Below, piece by piece: positions 5,831 to 11,279 of a stretch of 11,279 nt of DNA. The stretch lies in assembly GCA_913051905.1 (NCBI GenBank), contig CAJXBY010000077.1:1-11279 (forward strand), written 5' to 3'. Positions within the stretch are counted from its first letter, which is position 1. Each line of letters opens with the position of its first letter. A program made the translations under genes and the position numbers. Source of the DNA: an uncultured Gammaproteobacteria bacterium (GTDB taxonomy: Bacteria; Pseudomonadota; Gammaproteobacteria; Arenicellales; UBA868). The notes under the pieces were generated by a model that was not told where the DNA came from, ran no database searches, and saw only the letters and a program-made list of their open reading frames with translations.

Positions 5831-6493
5831 GTGACCCCAGCCAAAGACATCGACCCTGAAACGAGTCCGGCCCGGGCCCGGCTAGTGGAGACGCTGTACC
5901 GGAAAGGGATTCGCAATGCTGACGTACTGGCAGCGATTCAGATCGTACCCCGGCACCGTTTTGTTGGACCGGAGCAGCAGGACCGGGCCTACGCCGACCA
6001 CGCGCTGCCCATCGGGCATGATCAGACGGTTTCCCAGCCCTTCGTTGTCGCACTGATGACCGAGAAGCTGCTGGCGAACGCTGCCCGGCACCAGAACGTG
6101 CTCGAGATCGGCACCGGTTGTGGTTACCAGACTGCTGTCCTCGCCCAGGTCTTTGGGTACGTCTATTCCATCGAGCGCATCGAAGCTCTGGCAGTGTTGG
6201 CACGGAAGACCCTGGCCAGCCTCAATATTGCCAATGTCAGCCTGCGTCACGGTGACGGCACCAGGGGCTGGCCGGATCGGGTCGACTTCAATGGGGTGCT
6301 GGTCACGGCAGCTGGCGATACCGTACCGGAAACCCTGCTCTCACTGCTCCCACCAGGCGGCTGTCTGGTGGCACCCGTCGGCGAGCGGTGGAACCAGCGC
6401 CTGCGTACCATCACCCGGAAAGATGACGAACTGCATACCGTCGATGCCGAGGGTGTACGCTTTGTTCCCCTGCTGACCGGAACCCGTTCCTGA
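5831..6493 (+). CDS. pcm: Protein-L-isoaspartate O-methyltransferase
   Basis: 220 residues. Pcm uses S-adenosylmethionine to methylate the side chain of L-isoaspartyl residues formed by ageing of Asn and Asp in proteins, starting their repair in the cytosol. Seen: RARLVETLYRKGIRNADVLAAI (15-36), VPRHRFV (39-45), YADHALPIGHDQTVSQP (54-70) with the substrate-loop TVSQP, SAM motif I VLEIGTGCGYQTA (90-102), the acidic SIERI (113-117), GDGTRGWP (141-148), VTAAGDTVPETLL (158-170) and LLPPGGCLVAPVG (172-184). These match the bacterial Pcm family over its whole length. GTG 5831 is the only start available after the in-frame stop at 5801 that keeps the N-terminal helix. The TAAGD form (more often TAAAP) is a mild variation. 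It ends 2 bp from the end of the convergent dioxygenase gene. Confidence 0.95.
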   Translation: MTPAKDIDPETSPARARLVETLYRKGIRNADVLAAIQIVPRHRFVGPEQQDRAYADHALPIGHDQTVSQPFVVALMTEKLLANAARHQNVLEIGTGCGYQTAVLAQVFGYVYSIERIEALAVLARKTLASLNIANVSLRHGDGTRGWPDRVDFNGVLVTAAGDTVPETLLSLLPPGGCLVAPVGERWNQRLRTITRKDDELHTVDAEGVRFVPLLTGTRS

Positions 6494-6495
6494 CT

Positions 6496-7593
6496 TCAGG
6501 TTTCTTCCAGCCCTTCCATGGGCCTCAGTCCGTCCTCCGGCAACCAACTGCGGCTCTCATTCGCATACTCTGCGCCCGGATTGCCCCGGGTCGTTGTGCG
6601 CCACATCAGTCGCTGGTGTTTTTCCGCATCGAACCAGGTTGCTGCGTGCAGTAATGACCGGTTGTCGTAAATCACAAGGTCACCCGCCGTCCAGTTATGG
6701 ACATAAGTAAATACCGGCTGTGTCATGTGTGACATCAAGCGGTAAAGCAATCTCGCACCCTCGCCGTCAGGACCGGGTTCCAGACCGGCGAACGGTCCAT
6801 CGACCCAGTCCATCTGTCCTGCTTCACAGAGGTATAGCGATCGCCTTCCTGTAACCGGATGGACGCGCACTACCGGCTGGCGCTGCGGCATCTGGTGGGC
6901 AAGCAGCGGTTTTGGAGGTTCCCCTGCCCTGACCGCATACTCGGCTCGGCCGATGCCGGGTATAGCGTGGATTCCCACCAGGTTCTCGACCGTATCCTTG
7001 AGTTCGTCATCCAGTGCGTCATAGGCGCCGGCACCATCGGCATAGAGTGTCTGGCCCTGCCCTTGCGGCGATGGAATGACCGCATAGAACAAAGACACGT
7101 CCGGCGGCGGTCTGCGGAAGCTCTGGTCGGTATGCCAGCCCCGTCGGTGGGGGAACTGTGTAGGCAGCGCACCCTCTTCGGTCAACGCCGGCTCGGGTCG
7201 CTTCGGCGGCTGCCTGGACGTGGGAGGAATATTGGTGACCTGCAAAACCTCAGGCACGCTCGGGTGAATCGCGTTCTCGTTGGTCAACGTGTTCTGGTAG
7301 TTCTCGACCTCGGGACCAAACAGGGTGCTCAGTTCGACAAGCAAAGCAGGATTGCTCGAGATCGTCTTCATTCCCGGCAGGACCAGAAACCCGTCATGCC
7401 CGTAGAATGCTTCGGTCAACCCTTCGGGATCTGCTTTCAGGGCTGTCACCGTTGTGGCCAGATCACCGTTACCCTTCAAGAGAAAGCGCAGCTGTGCACC
7501 AAAATTTGCATCCGGCAGGGGCTCGAGCTCGAAAAGACCCGCGCTTGCGACACGGTCAGCCGGCACGCCAGGATTCCGTTGTCCTTCTGGCAT
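6496..7593 (-). CDS. TauD/TfdA-family Fe(II)/2-oxoglutarate-dependent dioxygenase
   Basis: 365 residues, longer than TauD itself (about 283). The enzyme couples oxidative decarboxylation of 2-oxoglutarate to hydroxylation, often followed by cleavage, of its substrate. The iron triad is visible: RGWHTDQSF (151-159) gives H154 and D156, and NRSLLHAATW (311-320) gives the distal H316, preceded by the family's WTAGDLVIYDN (301-311). R328 and R332 in HQRLMWRTTTRG are candidates for 2-oxoglutarate carboxylate binding. The N-terminal FYGHDGFLVLPGMK (63-76) and LFGPEVENY (91-99) match the TauD-like helical start, and HPVTGRRSLYL (245-255) is the strand region usual in the family. AGGGG ten bases before the ATG at 7593 supports the start. 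It is divergent from the amidase operon (210 bp between starts) and ends 2 bp from pcm. The substrate is unknown; taurine is not implied. Confidence 0.9.
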   Translation of the reverse strand: MPEGQRNPGVPADRVASAGLFELEPLPDANFGAQLRFLLKGNGDLATTVTALKADPEGLTEAFYGHDGFLVLPGMKTISSNPALLVELSTLFGPEVENYQNTLTNENAIHPSVPEVLQVTNIPPTSRQPPKRPEPALTEEGALPTQFPHRRGWHTDQSFRRPPPDVSLFYAVIPSPQGQGQTLYADGAGAYDALDDELKDTVENLVGIHAIPGIGRAEYAVRAGEPPKPLLAHQMPQRQPVVRVHPVTGRRSLYLCEAGQMDWVDGPFAGLEPGPDGEGARLLYRLMSHMTQPVFTYVHNWTAGDLVIYDNRSLLHAATWFDAEKHQRLMWRTTTRGNPGAEYANESRSWLPEDGLRPMEGLEET

Positions 7594-7627
7594 CTGTCCC
7601 CTGTTAAGGTCTGGTGAACTGATTCGA

Positions 7628-7654
7628 AGTATAACGTCTGCGAAGATTCGCCAA
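7628..7654 (-). promoter_or_regulatory. Possible promoter for the TauD-like gene
   Basis: On the minus strand TATACT (7633-7628, 5 of 6 to the -10) is preceded at a 15-base spacing by TTGGCG (7654-7649, 4 of 6). The spacing is short, so an activator may be needed. The dyad GCGAA-ga-TTCGC at 7640-7651 lies between the two boxes, a place where a bound protein would block or remodel RNA polymerase. Confidence 0.4.
7640..7651. promoter_or_regulatory. GCGAA-ga-TTCGC dyad inside the divergent promoter region
   Basis: A perfect 5-bp-arm palindrome with a 2-base centre between the putative -35 and -10 of the TauD-like gene and about 55 bases upstream of the amidase -10. It is a reasonable operator candidate for joint control of the two divergent units, judged only from position and symmetry. 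Confidence 0.3.
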
Positions 7655-7704
7655 CCGATTACGTGCTCATCCCAGCCTGACGCAGCGATCGACGATGCGC
7701 TCGC

Positions 7705-7710
7705 TATAAT
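7705..7710 (+). promoter_or_regulatory. Consensus -10 box TATAAT for the amidase operon
   Basis: A perfect TATAAT about 94 bases before the amidase ATG. No good -35 is found at 16-18 bases; the nearest resemblance, CTGACG at 7677-7682, is 22 bases away. Expression may therefore depend on an activator. Confidence 0.4.
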
Positions 7711-7718
7711 GGCCCGGT

Positions 7719-7743
7719 ACCGCCGGCACCGAGGTGCTGCGGT
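7719..7743 (+). other. Leader stem-loop at the predicted amidase operon 5' end
   Basis: ACCGC (7719-7723) and GCGGT (7739-7743) pair around an inner stem GCAC/GTGC (7726-7729, 7734-7737) with a CGAG loop and a small asymmetric bulge; TTTT follows (7743-7746). It begins almost at the start site predicted from the TATAAT at 7705. It could stabilise the mRNA 5' end or act as a weak early terminator. Confidence 0.35.
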
Positions 7744-7803
7744 TTTGAATACCAGACCTGCTGAACCGGTTCATTCCGACAGCCCAAGAATGCGCAAGAC
7801 ATA

Positions 7804-9258
7804 ATGGATGATCTGCCACTCCGCCCCGCATTGGAGCTCGCAGAGTTGGTTCAGCGCAGACAGATCAGTGCCCTCGAACTGCTCGATCTGCACCTGGCCC
7901 GATACGAGGCACACAATCCGGCAGTCAATGCGGTCGTTTTCACCCAGATTGAACAGGCCCGTTCCAATGCACGCTGGTCCGATAATGTGCTGGCCGCTGG
8001 CCGGACGCTCGGTCCGCTACACGGCGTGCCGATGACCATCAAGGACAGCTATGACTGGGTCGGTTCTCCCTCGACCTGGGGCATACCCGAGAGGGTCGAC
8101 AATTATCCCCGGGGCAACGCGACTGCTGTTCAGCGGTTGCTGGATGCCGGAGCGATCATTTACGGAAAGACCAATGTTCCGCATAAACTCGCAGACTGGC
8201 AATCGTTCAATTCAATCTACGGGACGACCAACAACCCTTGGGATCTCACCCGAACACCCGGAGGATCCTCGGGAGGGTCGGCAGCCGCACTGGCGACCGG
8301 CATGGCAAGCCTGGAGATCGGCAGTGATATCGGCGCCTCGATCCGCAACCCCGCTCATTATTGTGGTGTCTTCGGCCACAAACCGACCATGGGGATCGTG
8401 CCGTTGCGCGGACACCTGCTACCCGACGATCATGCCCACGTCGATATTCTGGTGGGCGGGCCGCTGGCCCGCGGTGCCGGTGACCTGAAAATTCTACTGG
8501 AGATTCTCGCAGGCCCCACGGGCGCTGAACAAAAAGCCTGGCGACTCCACCTTCCCCCCGCACGTAAGACTGACCTTGGCGCATTCCGGGTCGGCATGCT
8601 GATGGACAGTCCGGTCTGCGCCCAGGATGATGAACTTACCGAACAGTTGCTCGCCACCGTGGATGCCCTGGAGAGAGCGGGTCTGCAGGTAGACAGAAAT
8701 GCTGCACCGCAATTCGATTGGGCCCGTTACCAGGAGGTCTATTTTCTGCTCTTGCGGGCAGCCAGCGGTACCGGCTTCAGCGACGAAGAATACCTATTTC
8801 ACCTGCAGAGCAGCGAGTCCCGAACACCGAAAGACACCCGATACCGCGCCTACTTGGACCGCGGCGTGACCCTCCGTTACCGCGACTGGTTTGCACTGCA
8901 CAACGAACGCGAACAGATGCGCAAGTTGTGGGCAAAATTTTTCACCAAATACGACGTGTTACTGTCACCCATCGCAGCATCTGCCGCATTCGTACATAAC
9001 CAGGACGGAGAACGGCCCGACCGCACCATCCTGGTCAATGGCCGCGAGGAGCTAGTGGTCGATCAGCTGTTCTGGGCGGGTCTGTCCAGCGTGGTTCACC
9101 TGCCGTCTACCGTTGCCCCCGCCGGCCTAACCCGTTCCGGCCTACCGTGTGGCATGCAGATCATCGCTGACTACCTCGAAGACAACACCGCACTCGAATT
9201 TGCCAGACTGATGGAAGAAGCACTGGGTGGGTTTAAGGTGCCGCCGGGCTATGGCTGA
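7804..9258 (+). CDS. Amidase-signature family hydrolase
   Basis: 484 residues, a normal length for this serine-hydrolase family, which cleaves carboxamides (aryl or acyl amides, lactam-derived linear amides, peptide amides) to acid plus amine or ammonia. The Ser-cisSer-Lys triad is complete: K80 in MTIKDS (77-82), S155 in TPGGSSGGSAAA (151-162), and the nucleophile S179 in GSDIGASIRNPAHYCG (173-188). The 75- and 24-residue spacings equal those in characterised members such as FAAH. GVFGHKPT (188-195) and the C-terminal LPSTVAPAG and LPCGMQII segments follow family order. The ATG at 7804 has no good ribosome site, although it overlaps a short upstream frame's stop in TAATG. Its last 8 bases overlap the next gene, so it heads a coupled three-gene operon with a PhyH-like oxygenase and an SDR. 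No signal peptide, so cytosolic. It is not the GatA transamidation subunit by context: no gatB or gatC is near. Confidence 0.92.
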   Translation: MDDLPLRPALELAELVQRRQISALELLDLHLARYEAHNPAVNAVVFTQIEQARSNARWSDNVLAAGRTLGPLHGVPMTIKDSYDWVGSPSTWGIPERVDNYPRGNATAVQRLLDAGAIIYGKTNVPHKLADWQSFNSIYGTTNNPWDLTRTPGGSSGGSAAALATGMASLEIGSDIGASIRNPAHYCGVFGHKPTMGIVPLRGHLLPDDHAHVDILVGGPLARGAGDLKILLEILAGPTGAEQKAWRLHLPPARKTDLGAFRVGMLMDSPVCAQDDELTEQLLATVDALERAGLQVDRNAAPQFDWARYQEVYFLLLRAASGTGFSDEEYLFHLQSSESRTPKDTRYRAYLDRGVTLRYRDWFALHNEREQMRKLWAKFFTKYDVLLSPIAASAAFVHNQDGERPDRTILVNGREELVVDQLFWAGLSSVVHLPSTVAPAGLTRSGLPCGMQIIADYLEDNTALEFARLMEEALGGFKVPPGYG

Positions 9259-10261
9259 GCATCGCGGAGACTTTCCCGCAAACGGGAGTCAGCCGACCCG
9301 CTATACGTGCAACGATCCACAGGCGGCGGTTCATCTTCATGAACGCGGCTACGTCGTGTTCGATTCGGTGATCTCTCCTGTTGAGTGTGAACAGGCACTG
9401 AACCACTTCTGGGACTGGATCGGCGAAGTGACTGGGGAACGCGTTGTACGAGGCTGGCTGGAGAGTTACCGTCACTGGCCGCCCGCGCTGGATCGGGGGG
9501 CGATTCTGGCCTACTGCGGTATCGGCCAGAGCGAGTTCTGCTGGGGTGTGCGCGACCGCCCCAAAGTCCGCAAAGCCTTTAGCACTCTCTGGCAGGAGGA
9601 CGATCTGCTGGTCTCATTCGACGGTGCCTGCGTTATGCGGCCCTGGCATTACGACTCCAGCTGGAAAAGTCACGAAAGCTGGTTCCATGTGGATCAGCAT
9701 CCGGGTCAACGGCCGGGATTTGACTGTATCCAAGGCCTTGTCAACCTGCTGCCTATGGATAGCGACGGCGCATGTAATCAGTTGATTGAAGGATCACACC
9801 ATGTGTTTTCGGATTACGCAAGGCGCTATCCCGAGACCGTTGCCGCTCTGCCAGTGGACGAGGATTACTTCGAGCTTCCAACTGACGACCCCGTGATCAG
9901 TGACCCGTCGGTCACGCCGATGCAGATTCTGCTCCGGCCAGGCGACATGCTGTGCTGGGACTCCCGCACCGCCCACTGCAGCAGCCCAGGCAGCAGTGGG
10001 CAGGCGGTCGACAATTCACACCAGCTCTCACGGGCCGCGGTCTTCGTCTGCATGGTGCCACGCACAAAAGCCAATGACACCCTTATTAAGACCCGCAAGA
10101 AGGCCGTTTCCCTGCAGGTCACGACGACCCATCGGCCTCATGTCTACAACCCGACCCACAAGTACTCCGACTGGCGGATTCGGCTACGGCGGGGTGACAC
10201 GCTGCCGTACCCAGCGCACCCCGCGACCCTGACTGCAGCACGTCGGAAACTAATCGGGTAA
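9251..10261 (+). CDS. PhyH (phytanoyl-CoA dioxygenase)-like Fe(II)/2-oxoglutarate oxygenase
   Basis: 336 residues. Landmarks: HERGYVVFDSVIS (30-42, the start typical of PhyH-like proteins), SWFHVDQHPGQR (143-154) with the iron ligands H146 and D148, QGLVNLLPMDSDGACNQLIEGSHH (161-184, where this family has its co-planar double-stranded beta-helix strands and the GSH turn), LLRPGDMLCWDSRTAHCSSP (227-246) with distal ligand H242, and R261 in LSRAAVFV as the likely 2-oxoglutarate anchor. Such enzymes hydroxylate unactivated carbon, often next to a carboxyl or in secondary metabolites. The preferred start is ATG 9251, overlapping the amidase stop by 8 bases with AAGG 12 bases upstream; a GTG at 9227 would add 8 residues. 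Its stop and the next start share one base (TAATG at 10259-10263). By order it could hydroxylate the acid released by the amidase, with the SDR then oxidising the alcohol; that is inference. Confidence 0.85.
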   Translation: MAEHRGDFPANGSQPTRYTCNDPQAAVHLHERGYVVFDSVISPVECEQALNHFWDWIGEVTGERVVRGWLESYRHWPPALDRGAILAYCGIGQSEFCWGVRDRPKVRKAFSTLWQEDDLLVSFDGACVMRPWHYDSSWKSHESWFHVDQHPGQRPGFDCIQGLVNLLPMDSDGACNQLIEGSHHVFSDYARRYPETVAALPVDEDYFELPTDDPVISDPSVTPMQILLRPGDMLCWDSRTAHCSSPGSSGQAVDNSHQLSRAAVFVCMVPRTKANDTLIKTRKKAVSLQVTTTHRPHVYNPTHKYSDWRIRLRRGDTLPYPAHPATLTAARRKLIG

Positions 10262-11100
10262 TGAAGGCACCGCCAGCAAAACTCTCAGGGCGCGTGGCGA
10301 TTGTCACCGGCGCCGCCCGCGGTATCGGCCGGGCCATCGCCGAGAAACTGGCCGGTGAAGGTGCCCGGGTCATTGCAAACGATATTGACGGTGAGCCACT
10401 GGCAGTAAACGCTGATCGGCAACAGAAAATGGGGTTAGAGATCTCTGCAATCCCCGGAGATATCACCGCCGGCTCAACGGCCAGGTCCCTGGTCGAAGGG
10501 GCGCTGGAGCACTATGGCGATCTGCACATCATCGTCAACAACGCCGGTTACATCTGGAATTCAGCGGCCCTTAAACACTCCGACGAACAGTGGCAGGCGA
10601 TCATCGACGTCCACCTGACGGCACCTTTCAAGATCCTGCGCGCTGCCCAGCCGGTGATCAGCGCCAAGGCCAAGGAAGAGGCCGCCGCCGGGCAAGAGGT
10701 GTTCCGCAAGGTGGTCAACATCTCGTCCATCGCAGGGACCGGCGGCAATGCTGGCCAGATCAACTATTCCGCCGCAAAGGCCGGTATCCTAGGGGTCACC
10801 CGGACGATGGCCAAGGAATGGGGCCGCTATAAGGTCAACGTCAACGCCGTCGCCTTCGGCCCGATTCGCACCCGCTTGACCGAAGGCAGCGCGGATGGCG
10901 ACAGCACGATCAAGGTCGAAGAAAAAGAGATCAAGGTCGGCGTGAATCCCGATCTCCTGTCCCAGATGGAGCGCATGATCCCGCTGGGCCGGGTCGGCAC
11001 TCCGGAAGAAGCTGCCGGTGCCGTCTATCTGTTCTGTGCGCCGGAATCGAACTTCATTTCAGGCCAGCACGTCATCTGCGGTGGCGGTTTCGTGATCTAA
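10261..11100 (+). CDS. Short-chain dehydrogenase/reductase (SDR), classical type
   Basis: 279 residues, slightly longer than the usual 250. Cofactor site TGAARGIG (16-23) and D41 at the end of the second strand (VIANDID) point to NAD(H) rather than NADP(H). NNAG is at 93-96. The catalytic S156 (NISSIAG), Y169 and K173 (YSAAK) are intact, and the structural motif following is FGPIRTRL (199-206). The usual active-site Asn is replaced by His in DVHLTAPF (H118), and an insert of about ten residues rich in Ala, Lys and Glu (135-149) precedes the Ser strand. Both occur in some SDR subgroups and do not argue against activity. It starts in a TAATG overlap with the oxygenase gene, so it is translationally coupled and closes the operon. 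It may oxidise a hydroxyl group made by the preceding oxygenase. General annotation as a FabG-like 3-oxoacyl reductase is possible but not favoured by context. Confidence 0.9.
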   Translation: MKAPPAKLSGRVAIVTGAARGIGRAIAEKLAGEGARVIANDIDGEPLAVNADRQQKMGLEISAIPGDITAGSTARSLVEGALEHYGDLHIIVNNAGYIWNSAALKHSDEQWQAIIDVHLTAPFKILRAAQPVISAKAKEEAAAGQEVFRKVVNISSIAGTGGNAGQINYSAAKAGILGVTRTMAKEWGRYKVNVNAVAFGPIRTRLTEGSADGDSTIKVEEKEIKVGVNPDLLSQMERMIPLGRVGTPEEAAGAVYLFCAPESNFISGQHVICGGGFVI

Positions 11101-11105
11101 GGCAT

Positions 11106-11136
11106 TTGCCCGGACCCGATGACGGGGTCCGGGCAA
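11106..11136 (+). terminator. 12-bp hairpin after the SDR gene, probable operon end
   Basis: A perfect 12-bp stem, 11106-11117 with 11125-11136, closes a 7-base loop starting 5 bases after the SDR stop. It is followed by GCACATT, not by a T-run, so it is not a textbook intrinsic terminator. It may still stop transcription with Rho or protect the mRNA 3' end. Confidence 0.6.
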
Positions 11137-11160
11137 GCACATTAATGTCTGGGCGGCCTC

Positions 11161-11190
11161 TTGGCGGTCGCCAATGCGGAATTTTCCGCA
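11161..11190. repeat. Two adjacent inverted repeats, TTGGCG-gt-CGCCAA and TGCGGAA-tt-TTCCGCA
   Basis: A 14-bp dyad (11161-11174) is followed with no gap by a 16-bp dyad (11175-11190), both with perfect arms. Just to the left lies the 10-bp palindrome ACATTAATGT (11139-11148). Such packing between an operon end and a likely new promoter suggests operator DNA or tandem RNA hairpins; no function is assigned. Confidence 0.45.
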
Positions 11191-11238
11191 AACTCTAGTC
11201 TGGCACGATCACGACGATTTACTCATTTGCGTTATTAA

Positions 11239-11258
11239 CCTAACAGGCGTTAGTTAGG
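11239..11258. promoter_or_regulatory. TetR-operator-like inverted repeat near the right edge
   Basis: Two nested dyads share the same bases: CTAAC-N4-GTTAG (11240-11253) and CCTAAC-N8-GTTAGG (11239-11258). Compact palindromes of this kind, sitting close in front of a gene, are typical of TetR-family autoregulation. No coding start is seen before 11279, so the regulated gene would lie to the right. The 8-mer TTAGTTAG (11250-11257) also occurs at 1850-1857. Confidence 0.4.
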
Positions 11259-11279
11259 CGTTGGGGCGATACGAAAGTA

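Noticed and set aside
5577..5834. Plus-strand frame of 79-85 codons whose TGA overlaps the pcm GTG (GTGA)
   Set aside because: The overlap is suggestive, but there is no good ribosome site, no recognisable domain, and an Arg-rich C-terminal half; left out until conservation is shown.
6859..7617. 252-codon plus-strand frame antisense to the TauD-like gene
   Set aside because: A typical shadow frame in GC-rich DNA; the minus-strand reading has the full Fe(II)/2-oxoglutarate motif set.
7709..7804. 31-codon frame ending in TAATG with the amidase ATG
   Set aside because: Its ATG overlaps the TATAAT box and has no ribosome site, so it would not be on an mRNA started there; treated as chance.
9227..9250. 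Earlier GTG start for the PhyH-like oxygenase
   Set aside because: It would add 8 Arg-rich residues with no family support; ATG 9251 with AAGG upstream is the better start, though the choice is not proven.

Overview
The window is GC-rich, densely packed bacterial chromosomal DNA. A free-living proteobacterium, most likely a gammaproteobacterium, is suggested by Shine-Dalgarno starts, sigma70-like promoters, a typical proteobacterial Pcm, and a SufE-family protein beside a Cys-rich mini-protein. That placement is inference: no rRNA or other phylogenetic marker is present. I see no tRNA, rRNA, CRISPR array, transposase or phage gene. The content is mostly catabolic (amide and C-N hydrolases, Fe(II)/2-oxoglutarate oxygenases, an SDR oxidoreductase) with a few housekeeping or repair genes between.

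Layout, left to right. (1) 1-1609, minus strand: the first 536 residues of a HyuA-type hydantoinase/oxoprolinase subunit, running off the left edge. (2) 1610-2258: a 649-bp divergent control region with hairpins, inverted repeats and one good sigma70-like promoter facing right. (3) 2259-4407, plus strand: a two-gene unit of a D-aminoacylase-like amidohydrolase and a SnoaL/NTF2-like protein, 4 bp apart. (4) 4408-5528: minus-strand genes for a 64-aa Cys-rich zinc-ribbon-like protein and a SufE-like protein; a clear minus-strand intrinsic terminator lies at 4463-4491. (5) 5831-6493, plus: pcm, converging with a 2-bp gap on (6) 6496-7593, minus: a TauD/TfdA-type dioxygenase. (7) 7594-7803: a 210-bp divergent promoter region. 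(8) 7804-11100, plus: a tightly overlapping operon of amidase-signature hydrolase, PhyH-like oxygenase and SDR dehydrogenase, followed by a 12-bp-stem hairpin. (9) 11101-11279: intergenic DNA with several palindromes, including a TetR-operator-like inverted repeat, presumably in front of a gene beyond the right edge.

How the genes may work together (inference). The HyuA/amidohydrolase pair looks like a C-N bond hydrolysis module (hydantoin-like rings, 5-oxoproline or N-acyl-D-amino acids). The amidase, PhyH-like oxygenase and SDR chain fits successive amide hydrolysis, C-H hydroxylation and alcohol oxidation of an unknown small molecule, with the divergent TauD-like oxygenase as a possible second oxidation or cleavage step. 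No substrate can be read from the sequence. This second cluster is the best candidate here for an undescribed pathway. The words GTTAG/CTAAC recur in inverted-repeat form in the control regions at 1850-1872 and 11239-11258, which may mean one shared regulator.
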